Origin: Atherinomorus stipes
Lineage: Eukaryota; Chordata; Actinopteri; Atheriniformes; Atherinidae
Direction of reading: 5' to 3'
Assembly: GCA_023101725.1 (NCBI GenBank)
Contig: JALJCO010008684.1
Span: 180,001-244,000, forward strand
DNA length: 64,000 nt
Shown here: positions 11,001-22,847 of the stretch, piece by piece
Layout: each line of letters starts with the position of its first letter
How positions within the stretch are numbered: the stretch's first letter is position 1
The notes under the pieces: model-generated
Database searches by the model: none
Seen by the model: the letters and a program-made list of their open reading frames with translations, nothing else
What the model was told of the DNA's origin: nothing
Translations under genes and position numbers: made by a program

Positions 11001-14000
11001 ATATCCTCCTTCTCTTTTCTTCCCCTGGAGAAGCCCAAGTCACCCAGGAGGCCACGGCGGGCAACCCGCCCTTGCCTCACCCCTGGCCAAGTACCTGAGA
11101 GGCCCTACAGCCCCAAGAGGGGGTCCAGTGGGCCTCCCGGTGGTGCTCCAGCCAAGCCCCATCAGGTTAGCAGACTCATCTATGCCTGCGTCCCCTCAAC
11201 CTCCACTGCCCTCTGTCTTTGTCTGGGCTGCCATGTAAATCGCAGTAGCCTCCTCCCCCCAGTCTCCTCCTAATTGCTCTTTTAACTAACCGCTTGCAAC
11301 CGCTTGCTTGCCTTCATGTGTCTGCCTGTGTTAGCATGCATAGTTTGTCGCTTATGCTTAATTTATCCCCTCTTGCATGTTATTGGTCATTAATCATGTC
11401 AATGCATGGGCTGCTATTTTAGCTTTTATGCTTTTTTTGTGTGTGTGTCCTTATCCAGTATATCTGTGCTGACACCTTTCTACTTTGTGAGTAGCCAGTT
11501 CTTGTCCAATGAATGATTTATCCGTCCACTTTTAGTGTGGTAATTTGCCTTGTGATCCTTCAACCATTTTTGTTGTTGTTTTTCCCCTTGTTATTTCAGC
11601 CAAGGAAACCTGTCTTATACATTGGAGAACATAGTTCGTTGACAAACATCCATGTCGCAGAACAACGCACCTTGAGATAACGAAATGCGGGGGTTAATTT
11701 TAAATTAGATAAGGTTCAAGTTTATACCTTTTTAAGCATTTGAAATTAAACTGATTGGCTGTTGGCTGCTGTGTATTTACTGTTATTTTAGGATCTCCTA
11801 CATATAAAACATAATGTTGCACAAGCAACAAGACTGACCGATTGCACTGTGCAGGTAGGGCTGCACGAGGAAATTGCTATAAGTGATAAAACTGAGTTGC
11901 AATGACAATAAGATTTGGGATGAATGAAAAACTTAGAATAGGCTGTTTTTCTGACACCAGATGGTCAGTAGCCTATTGAGATAACGGGAAACGACCAGAT
12001 TATTTTCATTACAATGCTTTTTATTAAAGTCTATTTGATTAGCCATTGATACACACAGGGCAAGAACGTACAGCTGCGACTGAAACGACATTGCATCATT
12101 TCCTTATTGTGATGTTGAATTTTAGGCCATATTGCCCTGCTCTAATGCAGACATAAAAACTGTTACTGCTAGAGTTTTGGCCATCTTTGCAATATGTATA
12201 TTGCCCAGGTTAATATTGTGATGAAGGGAAATTTACGATATACTGACCCTGTTTACATGAGTTTTAATTCCTCTTTAATTCTTAAAGTTAATTCCGCTTT
12301 AGGAAGACCATGTAAACCCTTAATTCCGAATGGAAAATAATTTAGAATAAAACTTAATTTCAAACTAAATGGTTGGTTTATTCCTCTTTTAATTCTGAAT
12401 AATATAATTCCCCTCACATGTAACCGTTAATTCCTATCGTTCTGCGTATGCGCCTTCACTTGTCCTGTTGTAACAACGTTTGTCAAAGTGCACGTGAAAC
12501 AAGCCTGGACTCGTGCCAGCCGGCGGAAAAGAAGCAGCATGCTAGTGTCGAGATGCTGCCACAAAACTACAATCAAACGACAGAATAAATCTGTGTTACG
12601 TGGTTTTCATGTCATAGTCGAAGCGAAAAGGAACAGGAACCGTTGTTTACGTCTGGGTAGACGTTAACGAACGAAAATGCGTCGCCTCCGCCCCCTGTCC
12701 AATCAGAACCCTTCCCCATCCCCGGATCTAAAAATTGAATTAGATAAATGTGTTTTCCATGTAAACCTTAATTCAGAATTATTTCCATGTAAACACAAAT
12801 GAGAATAATTTAATTCGGAATAATTAATTCCAAATTTAAAAACATCGTGTAACCGGGGCCACTGTGCAGCCCTGACTGCAAGTGAGTCCCTAACAGTTGG
12901 CGTTGCCCCTCTTTCCAAATGTAGGGTTGATGCCACCTACATTTGGTATTGTCCCAAATGAATGAAATTCTGCTTTTGTGTTGCGCCCAAAACACAGGAG
13001 CAGAATTTAATCTTCCTTTGTGGAGAACGCACTCTTGCGGGGTATTTTGGTTTGAACAAAGAGCCCCAACGAAAAAACGTAGCCACTTTCAAACTCTAGA
13101 TTTTCAGGCAAGTTTCAAATGAGGTCCAACTACAATATGCATGTTTTAACAAGGGGAAAATGCCATTTCTGGGTGATGACTCCTTTAAGTTCTTCTTTTT
13201 AAATACTTGACAGGTCAGTATTACCCACTGACTTAAAACTTGAATGAATTCATTTTTGTCCTACTTGGCTAACTTATTTTCATAGTGCAAAACTGATAAC
13301 CTCTGTTATGTTTTCAGTTTATGTTCCTTCCCAATTCTTACTAATCAGTTGAGCATCTTGTCACCTTTACACATGAGTTTGTAAAACCAGATGAGTATTG
13401 GCCTAAAATATTGATATCTTGTCCCCTTTTATTTAGGAGCTGGTTAACACAGAGGGCAAGTCCAGAATGGGTGCGCCCCAACTGGACAAAGGTCTTGCTG
13501 CTCGCTTGTCATCCCACAGCAGTGAGCCAAGAGCACTGGAGTCCAAGTCTGGCCTCACCGGAGAATCCATGTACAGGAAGAGGTACACACAAGAAAACAT
13601 TAGGGAATTCCTGATAATCAGATTAATAATTTATGTCTTACCTTCTTTCCTTGTCAAGTATAAGAATACTAGATTTAACTCAAACATACTGCATCTCTGG
13701 GCATGGGGCGAATGTGCCAATTTTTATTTAAATCCTTAAAGTTCTGCAAGGTTACCTGCAGCCCCTGAGAGCTATATCTTTTCAACAGTTTCTCAGGAAC
13801 AGTAGTATATAACTTATAGCTAATGTTCATGTCCCGTCCAGGAGATTTGCAATTTAGCTGTTTAAATTTAGTGTTTATCCTGAGACTATATGATAAATCC
13901 TTTTGTGGGTGATCATAATAACAGGGGTTTTTTGTGTAATACAAAGATTAATATTGCTACGATGTTAAGAGACCTCTATTTTGATCTTGAAATTATGATG

Positions 14001-17000
14001 AAGCCACTTACTGTCAAACCTCCTGTCTGACAAGAAGAATAATAACAGTCCTTAGTGGCTGGAATAACAGAGATGTTTTTGTGCACAGTGGCCCCAAAAG
14101 TCGGCTGAGTTGCTTTTGTGAGGATGGTAGCAAAAACAGTGCTTGGAGGAAATTTAGTAATTATGTAAATAGTTGCTGTTTGTTTACTGTGTGCTGTGTT
14201 TACTTCAATGCCAATATTTTTGCCCCTGAAAGCCAAGACTCAAAAGAATGAGGAATGGCTTGGTCACTGTTTGTGTTATTTCTACAAAGTACTAAGCAAT
14301 ACATTTTTTTTGTTTTGGTTGGCCTTTGTGGTGCTATATCTATTGATACATACATTTGATATAATTTTAGCCTCATAATCTGACAACTGAGCCTGTCCTG
14401 AAAAATCAATTGCTGTCAATATACAGGCATAAGAGTTAAGAATCTGCATGCATTTTTACATTTACAAAAATAAATAGGCGGACCAAAAATTATTTTTGAG
14501 TTTTAGGGGTTAGATAAAACACTTGTTGAAAAAAATTTTTAATGCATCTTTTTCAGAAGAAAAACAGTGAAGCAACATAATTGTATGTTTCATCAAAAGA
14601 AAATACATTTTGAATCCTGTGTATTCTCTCCTGTGTAGAAGAGAAGGCTCCAGTCCTCGAAGTGTGACTGAATTCCCAGTAGAGAAAGTAGACAGGAGTT
14701 CTGGGGAGTTCCAGATTAGTACACCTTCAGCCTTCAGCAAGTTGAATCTGCACAGGAGCTTTAGTCCTCATGTTTTGTCTCAGGGCTCCTGGTCTTCCAG
14801 GTAATAATGCATTTTCCAACTCTCCTTAAAGGTGCTATAGAAGATGTTTCGGCATTTCAGAAAGCAGAGACTGTTGGCAAGTTTTTGGATAAATAACATA
14901 ACGTGCATGAGCCACTCCAGTGTTTAACAAACAGCAGGTACAGATTCTCCCATCATGTCACAAACGCAAGTAAACGGACTGTCGTTGTCTGAATGTTGGT
15001 AACTGCTAGCAGAATGATGTTAGCTACCTGCTGTAAATGTCAGACTAGTGCGCACTGCTTCCAGGTCACAGCATTACTCTGCCAATCAATCGCTCTCATT
15101 GATCAGTCTTGCCTATTACCCATTCTTATTACGGTAGTAAAAATGATTGACGAGCCAGTAGACAAATGAAAAAGTTAAGGAATGCAGAGATGATTGGAGG
15201 ATATTTTTTTCCAGCCCCATTACCTTCACAGCTGATGTATAATATTTAAAGTCAGTCAAAGTCAACTTTGTCAAATGTGCCACATGTTAGCCATACAACA
15301 CAGACGAAATTACAGTCCTCTCAAACCTATGGTGCATATAATAAAATATAATAAACTGTAAGATAAAAATAAAAGAATCCGCTCGGATAGCCTAGAAATC
15401 TAAACACGAAACCAAAGTTTGAATCTAAAGAGATAACAAATTTAAAAATGGGTTGACAGTAGACAATTTGAACGGTATTGCAATCCTAATGTAGGAAGTA
15501 GTGCAAATATTACAGTGCAATGACAATGTAAACAATGTAATGTAGCATGTAACGGTGAAGTTTGACAGTGTAACAGTACAATGGTCCTGATGAACAATAG
15601 TGCAAATAGTCAATGTAAACAATGTGACTGTACATGTACAGTAAGTTTTTAAAGCTTTTTATTAATCATAGCGTTTGGGGGAGTGAATCCAATTTTACCG
15701 AATATTGCAAAAATTGTTGAAAGAAACTTCTTCTATAACGCCTTTAAATTCAGATTTATTGGAATGTAACATTGACTGTATACTTTAAACATCCTCCTTT
15801 CTTCCAATAAAAGGAGTGCATCCCCCTGCCTGTCCAGCCGCTCCTCGCCTCTGCTTGCCACTCCTCGCAGTCCTTGTCCGGAAAGTCCTCCTGAGCCCTT
15901 CTCAGAGGGAGCAGAGGTCCAGATTGGCAACCTGGACTACAGAATGTCTCGTTTGGATCTGCAACAAACACTGCAGGACACCTTCTCTCGATATGGACAG
16001 GTAAAGCTAGCTCTGAGGACATCATACAAATGATGAATAAATCTAGATCAAAGTTGACTTGAACGTGCTCTCATGGTTTATCCTTGTGATGTGACTTATG
16101 TCTAGGTGAAAGCTGTAGAGCTGAGCCCCCACACTGACTACCAGCTGAAGGCCACAGTTCAGATGGTTTCCCTGCAGCAGGCTATTGGTGCCGTTAGTGG
16201 CCTGCACCGTTATAAGATTGGAGGCAAACGTATTCAGGTGTCTCTGGTCACTGGAGGCAACAACAAATCTCTGGCCTTGCTCAGGTGAATATGTTGGTCA
16301 TAGTTTTACATTTCAGGACTTTTGTGTTTTAACCCTGTCGTTGAATTCTACTTTTGTCATTTTGTAGCACGGAGATAATCTGTATCCTTCAGGATGCTCC
16401 TGCCAATTGTCTCCCTCTATTCAAGTTCACAGAGATCTATGAGAAGAAGTCAGTACCTGTCTCAACACGTAGCCATCAAACCTAAACAATTCTGGTCATA
16501 TTTGGCTCTTAGATTCTTGAATTTACAAAATGTATAAACTGTTACAAACTTGTTTTTTCTTTTTCCCCCTACATATGTAGATTTTCTCGTAAACTGGCAG
16601 TTGGTGACCTGTACAGGCTACCAGACCTGGTGTCGGTGCGGGAACAGGGAGGCTCAAAGCTGGTTTGCCTTCAGCCCAACAGCCAAGTTCGTCAGAGTCC
16701 GCTGGGATCCTCTCAGTCACAGGAAGGCTCATCCTCAACAAGTGGGAGCCCTGTTGTGTTTGAGGAGCTCGAGTACCATGAGCCTGTTTGTAGACAACAT
16801 TATGGACAGCAAGACTTCTGGTATAGAAACGCGCATAAAATGTACTTTGTAGGAATTGGCAGGCTGTCGCTCCTTTCTACTTCACTTATTGGGATATTTT
16901 CCTTTTGCAGTGAGGCTGACTTTGACCCAGACTCTTATAAAATCCCATTCGTCATCATGTCTCTGAGCACTTTGGCTTCTGAGGTCCATAGTCTGCTACA

Positions 17001-20000
17001 ATCACATGAGGGTACCCTTCCACTGCTTAGGTAGCAACCAGTAACTTAATCTGTTTACACGTTTAAAAGAATAAAAAGTATTTTCACACAATATTTGCTC
17101 ACATTATAAAGTCAAGTTGTGTAACTTTTTTTTTATAGTTTCCCTGACTGCTATGCCGCGAAATTCAGCCCTCTGCATCTTGGAAATGAGACACTGGAAG
17201 GTGGTGTTCCTCTCGAGCATCTCATCACCTGTGTTCCCAGTATCACAATAGTCACAGCTCAGAATGGCTTCAAAGTCATCAAGTGGATCCACAACAAACC
17301 ACCGGCACAAAACTCTGGTAGGAATATTCCCAAGTATCAAAATTTTAGCGGTAGATTGAAGTTGAATCGGTAAATTTTCATTGGTGCCATGACTGTGTTG
17401 TGTTTCAAGCATATGTGGGGTAAAAAACTGTTTTCATGCAGAGCCGTGGATTCAACGCTGCAAGAGTCCAGTCGGCAATCCACAGCTCATCCAGTTCAGC
17501 AGAGAGATTATCGACTTGCTGAAGAATCAGCCATTTTGCATCATGCCAATCAGTAAATTCATACCTTCATATCACCACCACTTTGCCAAGCAGTGCCGTG
17601 TCTCTGACTATGGTTTCTCCAAGTTGCTTGAGCTTCTGGAAGCTGTGCCACATGTCTTGCAGGTACTGCTCACTCGTGATCCCCCAGTTTTACCACCTCA
17701 GTTTGTACTAGGGGTGTCCCTGACTAAGAATTTTCATAGTCGAACCTGATTCGTCAGATCATGCCCTTTGTTGACGAATAGTCAAATCATGTTTTTTTTT
17801 TTTTTTCCCCTTATTGATTCATAATCTCATTTGCGTCTTTTCCTGCTCCAGAGAAAGAGCTATAACACCTCATTAAATAAATTTAATTTTTTTCTTGGCT
17901 TTAGATAACAGGACAGTCTCCATCAACTTTCATTTTTCATTCACTGGTTTAGGCCGTAAAATGTGTCTGCTCGTTAGGTCCTTTTTTTATTTGAATATTT
18001 AACAAAGAAAATTACAAGGTATGTTGGTGTGAAACAATTCATTAATTTTATTTTTGTCAGGTTTATGCCTGCAGGTATAAACTAATATTTTGTTTATTTA
18101 TTTATTTATTTATTTTGCTTAACAATTTAAAGTTGGGAAAGAGAATTGAAAGGGTGTTGAGTCTGCCGCTCTGCCATGCACGGTCCAAATGTCAAACATA
18201 TAAAGAGGAATTCCAATAGAATAACCTTCACTTAATTAATTACACAACAACAAAAAATAGGCTCATAACAAAGTACAAAGTTATATCCATTAGGGCTGGG
18301 GAAAAAAATCGATACACTGAAATATCGTGATATTTTATATGCTGATATCATATTGATATGTAAAATGTGGTATAGATCTAATTTACAAATGAAATCTCGC
18401 GAGATTTCATTCAGTCAAAATCTGCGAGATTTGTGGTAAAATAGATCAATATTGCATTTTTGAATCTCCATATGAAATCTGAATATGAAAATGTCACGAT
18501 ATTACAGTGTATCTATTCTTTTTCTTTCTTTTTTTCCCAGCCCTAATATCAATGTAAAACGGAAAGTAAAAGTTAGAAAGTGCAGCTAAAAGGCGATGAA
18601 CAGGAGAGGTCCGCTTCTCCCTTCGTTTACAATAAAGCCGACAGGAGAATCTCCTCTGGATGGCGTGGAGGTGGAGGGAATGTGCAGAACATGGCAGTCA
18701 TGATTATTCTACAACTTGCTGGTATGGTGCAGCATCTTCTCCTGACATCTCAACCGTTCACTGAGGTGCAGCTCCACAAGCCGCTCAACAGCTGATGCAG
18801 AGAGACCACCGGTCCAGTTCAAGACAAAGATAAAAGCGCTGTTCTAGGGAGTCTGATATCAGCTGCAGGCTTCATGATTCAGGAAATTGTTGTCCTGAAA
18901 TGCGTTCTTTCCTGATACAATTTGATACAAATCCTCCAGCAGTGCCAGCGCAGTCATCTTGAGCATTACGCACGGGAGTAGACGCGGCGTTCATGTCTGC
19001 AGCAGTCAGACTGTTTCCCACCTTGACAAACTGATGTCAATCAGTGGAAGAAGCTACAACGATGATGATGATGATGTGACGGTTGTCATCATGTCTCTGG
19101 CTACTTGGTCATAGAGACGTCCCTTTGGCTGAATGGTCAGCGCGCGCGACTCACCGGCAGACTGCGGTTTAAACCCGCCTGCCCGGCCCTCCTTGCCTTA
19201 TGCCACACTTACAGTAACAGAATTATTCAGCTGCTAATAGACCTATAACACGAATTATTTAAAGAACAAATGCATATTGTGTAAAAATCAAACGTTCAGA
19301 ACCCCCCTACTGCCAGGATGGTATGATCTTTGCTTGGTAACCAAATGCTGCGACTATTCGACTTAGAGACTGACAGTCGAAGCACGGTCCTGGAAACGAA
19401 TAGTCAACTATTCAGGGACATCCCTAGTTTGTACATTTCTCTTTTTCACATTGGTTTGTTTAAAATGATTTTCTATACACAGATCTTGGGTATGGGTACC
19501 AAGCGTTTACTGACCTTGACCCACCGAGCCCAAGTGAAGCGCTTCACCCAAGACCTGCTCAAACTTCTGAAGTTTCAAGCCAGCAAGCAAGTTGCATTCA
19601 AGGATTTCATGCAAGCCTATCATTGGTCAGTAAATATTATTCTGAGGCATCGCTGATGATTTATCAGTGAATTCCCCTCATGAATGTTTAGTGTAGAACA
19701 GTTTCTGTCATAAGTGTTGCTTATTTATATTGCTTGTGTTGCCAGGTGTTTCTCCAGAGACTGGAGGGTGACTGACTATGGCATATGTGATTTGATGGAC
19801 CTACTGGCAGAGATCCCTGACACCACTATAACCATCACACACCAGAGCACTGACACAGTCATCTCTGTTCCTAAGAGAGGTCAGTTAGAAATGGTAGTTA
19901 AAATGGTTGATAATGTTTTGGAAAGGGAATTGTAAATGATTAAAGAACCAATACTTTGTGAGGAGGAAGTTGTGTTCAGATCATATGTTTCAGATCAAGT

Positions 20001-22205
20001 GTGTCTCTAAAGTTTGCTTTAATTAATAGATACTTCATGTCATTCAGTCCATTTTCCAGTCACTGGAATCATGATTATGCTACTTTCATTAGCATGATCA
20101 TTACAAGTAATTTCTTCCTATTTGCTAGAGCGTACTGTGGAGGAAATTGAGCGAACCAAGCAATTTGGAAAGGAGGTTGTGGATCTCCTCCGCCACCAGC
20201 CTCACTGTCGAATGCCCTTCAGTAAATTCATCCCCTCTTACCACCACCACTTTGGTCGTCAGTGCAAGCTCAGCTACTATGGATTCACCAAGCTTGTCGA
20301 GCTCTTTGAAGCAATTCCTGACATCCTGATGGCAAGTCCTAAAATCTGCTTTGTGTTTAGGACATAAAGGAGTGTAGAGTAACATCCAGTTATAAAATTA
20401 CAACTACCGTCAGAATTACCATTTCAGCCCGCCTTAAGTCAGTTTTACTAGCAAATGTTCCCCTCCTTCGTCAGGTGTTGGAATGTGGTGAGGAGAAGGT
20501 GTTGGCCCTGACTGAAGTTGAACGTGTCAAGGCTCTGGCAGCTCAGCTAGTGAAGCTGCTCCGGGCTCAGAAGACTTTCAGTCTTCCCATCAGCCAGCTA
20601 CTCCCCGAGTACAGCAAGACCTTTGGTTATGGTCTGCGGCTTCAGGACTACGATGCAGCCTCCCTGCCTGCTCTGCTGGCCAAACTCTGCCATGTTGTCA
20701 AGGTAAGAGGAGTAAAATGAAATGCTTTTAGAGAATTTTACCAAACTGTATTAAGGCCATATGAAATCACCTATTATTTTCTAAAATTTGGTTCCAGGTT
20801 TTCCAGTTTTCAGTGTTTTCTGCTTTTGTCATTTTTGAGACTTTGCTTTTTATTGTTTTATGCAAATTTAACAAGAGTGTATAAAGTCGTGAAATATAGA
20901 CTATTCAGTTACTACTGAAAACTTGAATGCTTTCACACTTGAACATATTTAAGGCAAAAACATGGCACTAACGGCATGACAGAAATGCCAATAGTTCTTT
21001 GTAAGAAATGCATAATTCAGAATAGGCCTTCCAGTATTCATTTACAGATGGTGGTCCTCACACACATCCCTGCATGTTCAGGGTGTCTACATGATAGTGT
21101 CTAACCATCTCATGTCCATTTAGAGCAGACCAGATCATTTAGACAGGAAGTCAATCAATGAAGAGCAAAGTGGATCTGGTCAATGATTTGGTTTTATTTA
21201 TTTTTAGCTTACTGTTTTTAATGTTGTATCTGTTTTTATACAGTGTCTTTGTGCGCTTTGATGAGGTGCTTTCAAATAAAATCTATTATTATTATGATGA
21301 TGATGGGAACAAATTGCATGATGGGGAAAAAAATGCTGAAAGAATCTAGTTGTCTTGTAAATGGTGACCCTGCAAGATTCCCAATCTTTGTAAAATCTGA
21401 CTAGGCTGAGATGAAAAACTGTCTTTGTGAGCTAGTGTGAGATGGGAGTCTTCCAGGAGTCTTTTCCAAATCTTTAAAAAGTCCTCTAATGTGAGGGAGG
21501 CAATACGCTGAAACATCAACATTACGTCCTAGCCGGCAGCACGGACACCAAGCCATCAGCTGAGAGGATCTCACTTGGTACTTGACAATATAGACGACGA
21601 GACATTTATATGTTTTAACACTCTTATTCATGGTAGATACACAAAAAACAAGGAAAAGTGATCAAGCAAACACGTGACACAGGTCAGACTGGCCAAATAA
21701 CATTTTGCTCGTTTATTGTTCATTTTTAAAGCCCGCAATTGCAGCAACTGTTGCAGGATGTTGCAATCCTCGCCTGGTCGACTGTACTGAGAATCCAACT
21801 GCGGCAGAGACCCTGTCACTCTGACACACTCCTGGTGGATTAGGGAGCCGGGTGGAAAGATGGTGGCGCTGCTCTGTGCTTAGTGGAACCTCGGGAATGG
21901 GTGAAGCGTGCAGTGTCCCCTGCTTTAGTGACCCCTAAACCATTTTTCTGAAACATCCCTTTATGTTAAAAGAAAAAAAAAACTTGTGCAAATTGTCTCT
22001 CAGTTTGGTGATTTTCTGTTTATAAATTCCTTTTTTTTTAAAATGATTTCTTTTTTTTAATGTTCAGTTCCATCATTCAGTCTGTGATTCTGTGATTGGG
22101 GATTTCATATGGCTTTACAGTATAAAGCAATGATGCACTTACTGATTTACATTAGTAAATGAACCAGGTTGTAGCCAGGCAACCTGGTGGAAATTGCCTG
22201 GCTAC

Positions 22206-22242
<37 letters not shown>

Positions 22243-22787
22243 TTTGAGTAAAGACGACCAAAAGGTATCTGTGTAAATCCTATGATAAGAAAGTTGGTGA
22301 GAAATCTTAATTCAAGAAAATGATTATTGTGCATCTGAGGGCCCATTCGCACCAGGATAGTCTGGTGGAGAGAACAGATCAGAATATGTAAGGGAAGCTC
22401 TTAATGTAGAAAAGTTGGCATTAAGACATGAATCAGCAGAAACAAAACAAGTTGGATTTAAAAGTGCAACCATTTAAGGAATCACAGGCACATTTCACAG
22501 CACTGATATGAATTAGTTTTTGACATGAGCTGTTAAACAAGAACAGATAAACTGTCTCTGCACTGCTCTGCGCTGTCTCAACCTGCTTGTACTGAACGGT
22601 TGAGATCTCCTCTCTTTCTTTCTGCTAAACATTTACAGTCCCAGATGTGCACTCACAGGCATCTTCCTTGTGGTCGCACACAAATTATGTAGTTTAAAGT
22701 TTTAATGGAGAAACAGCCACTGTGCATATTGCATAGGGACTATTATTTTGTTCTCAGGTTGCCTTATTTTTTTTTTACCTTTTTATT

Positions 22788-22847
<60 letters not shown>

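Larger units (their letters stand above)
17709..19426. mobile_element. hAT element (1718 bp) in MARF1 intron 16
   Basis: A perfect 8-bp TSD, GTTTGTAC, is at 17701-17708 and 19427-19434. Ends are TAGGGGTGTCCCTGA and TCAGGGACATCCCTA, and subterminal parts repeat TAGTCGAA-type motifs. No transposase ORF remains, so it is non-autonomous. It contains a palindromic MITE (18291-18545) and a tRNA-like segment near 19096-19190. It separates LOTUS repeat exons 16 and 17 without touching a splice site. Confidence 0.9.
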
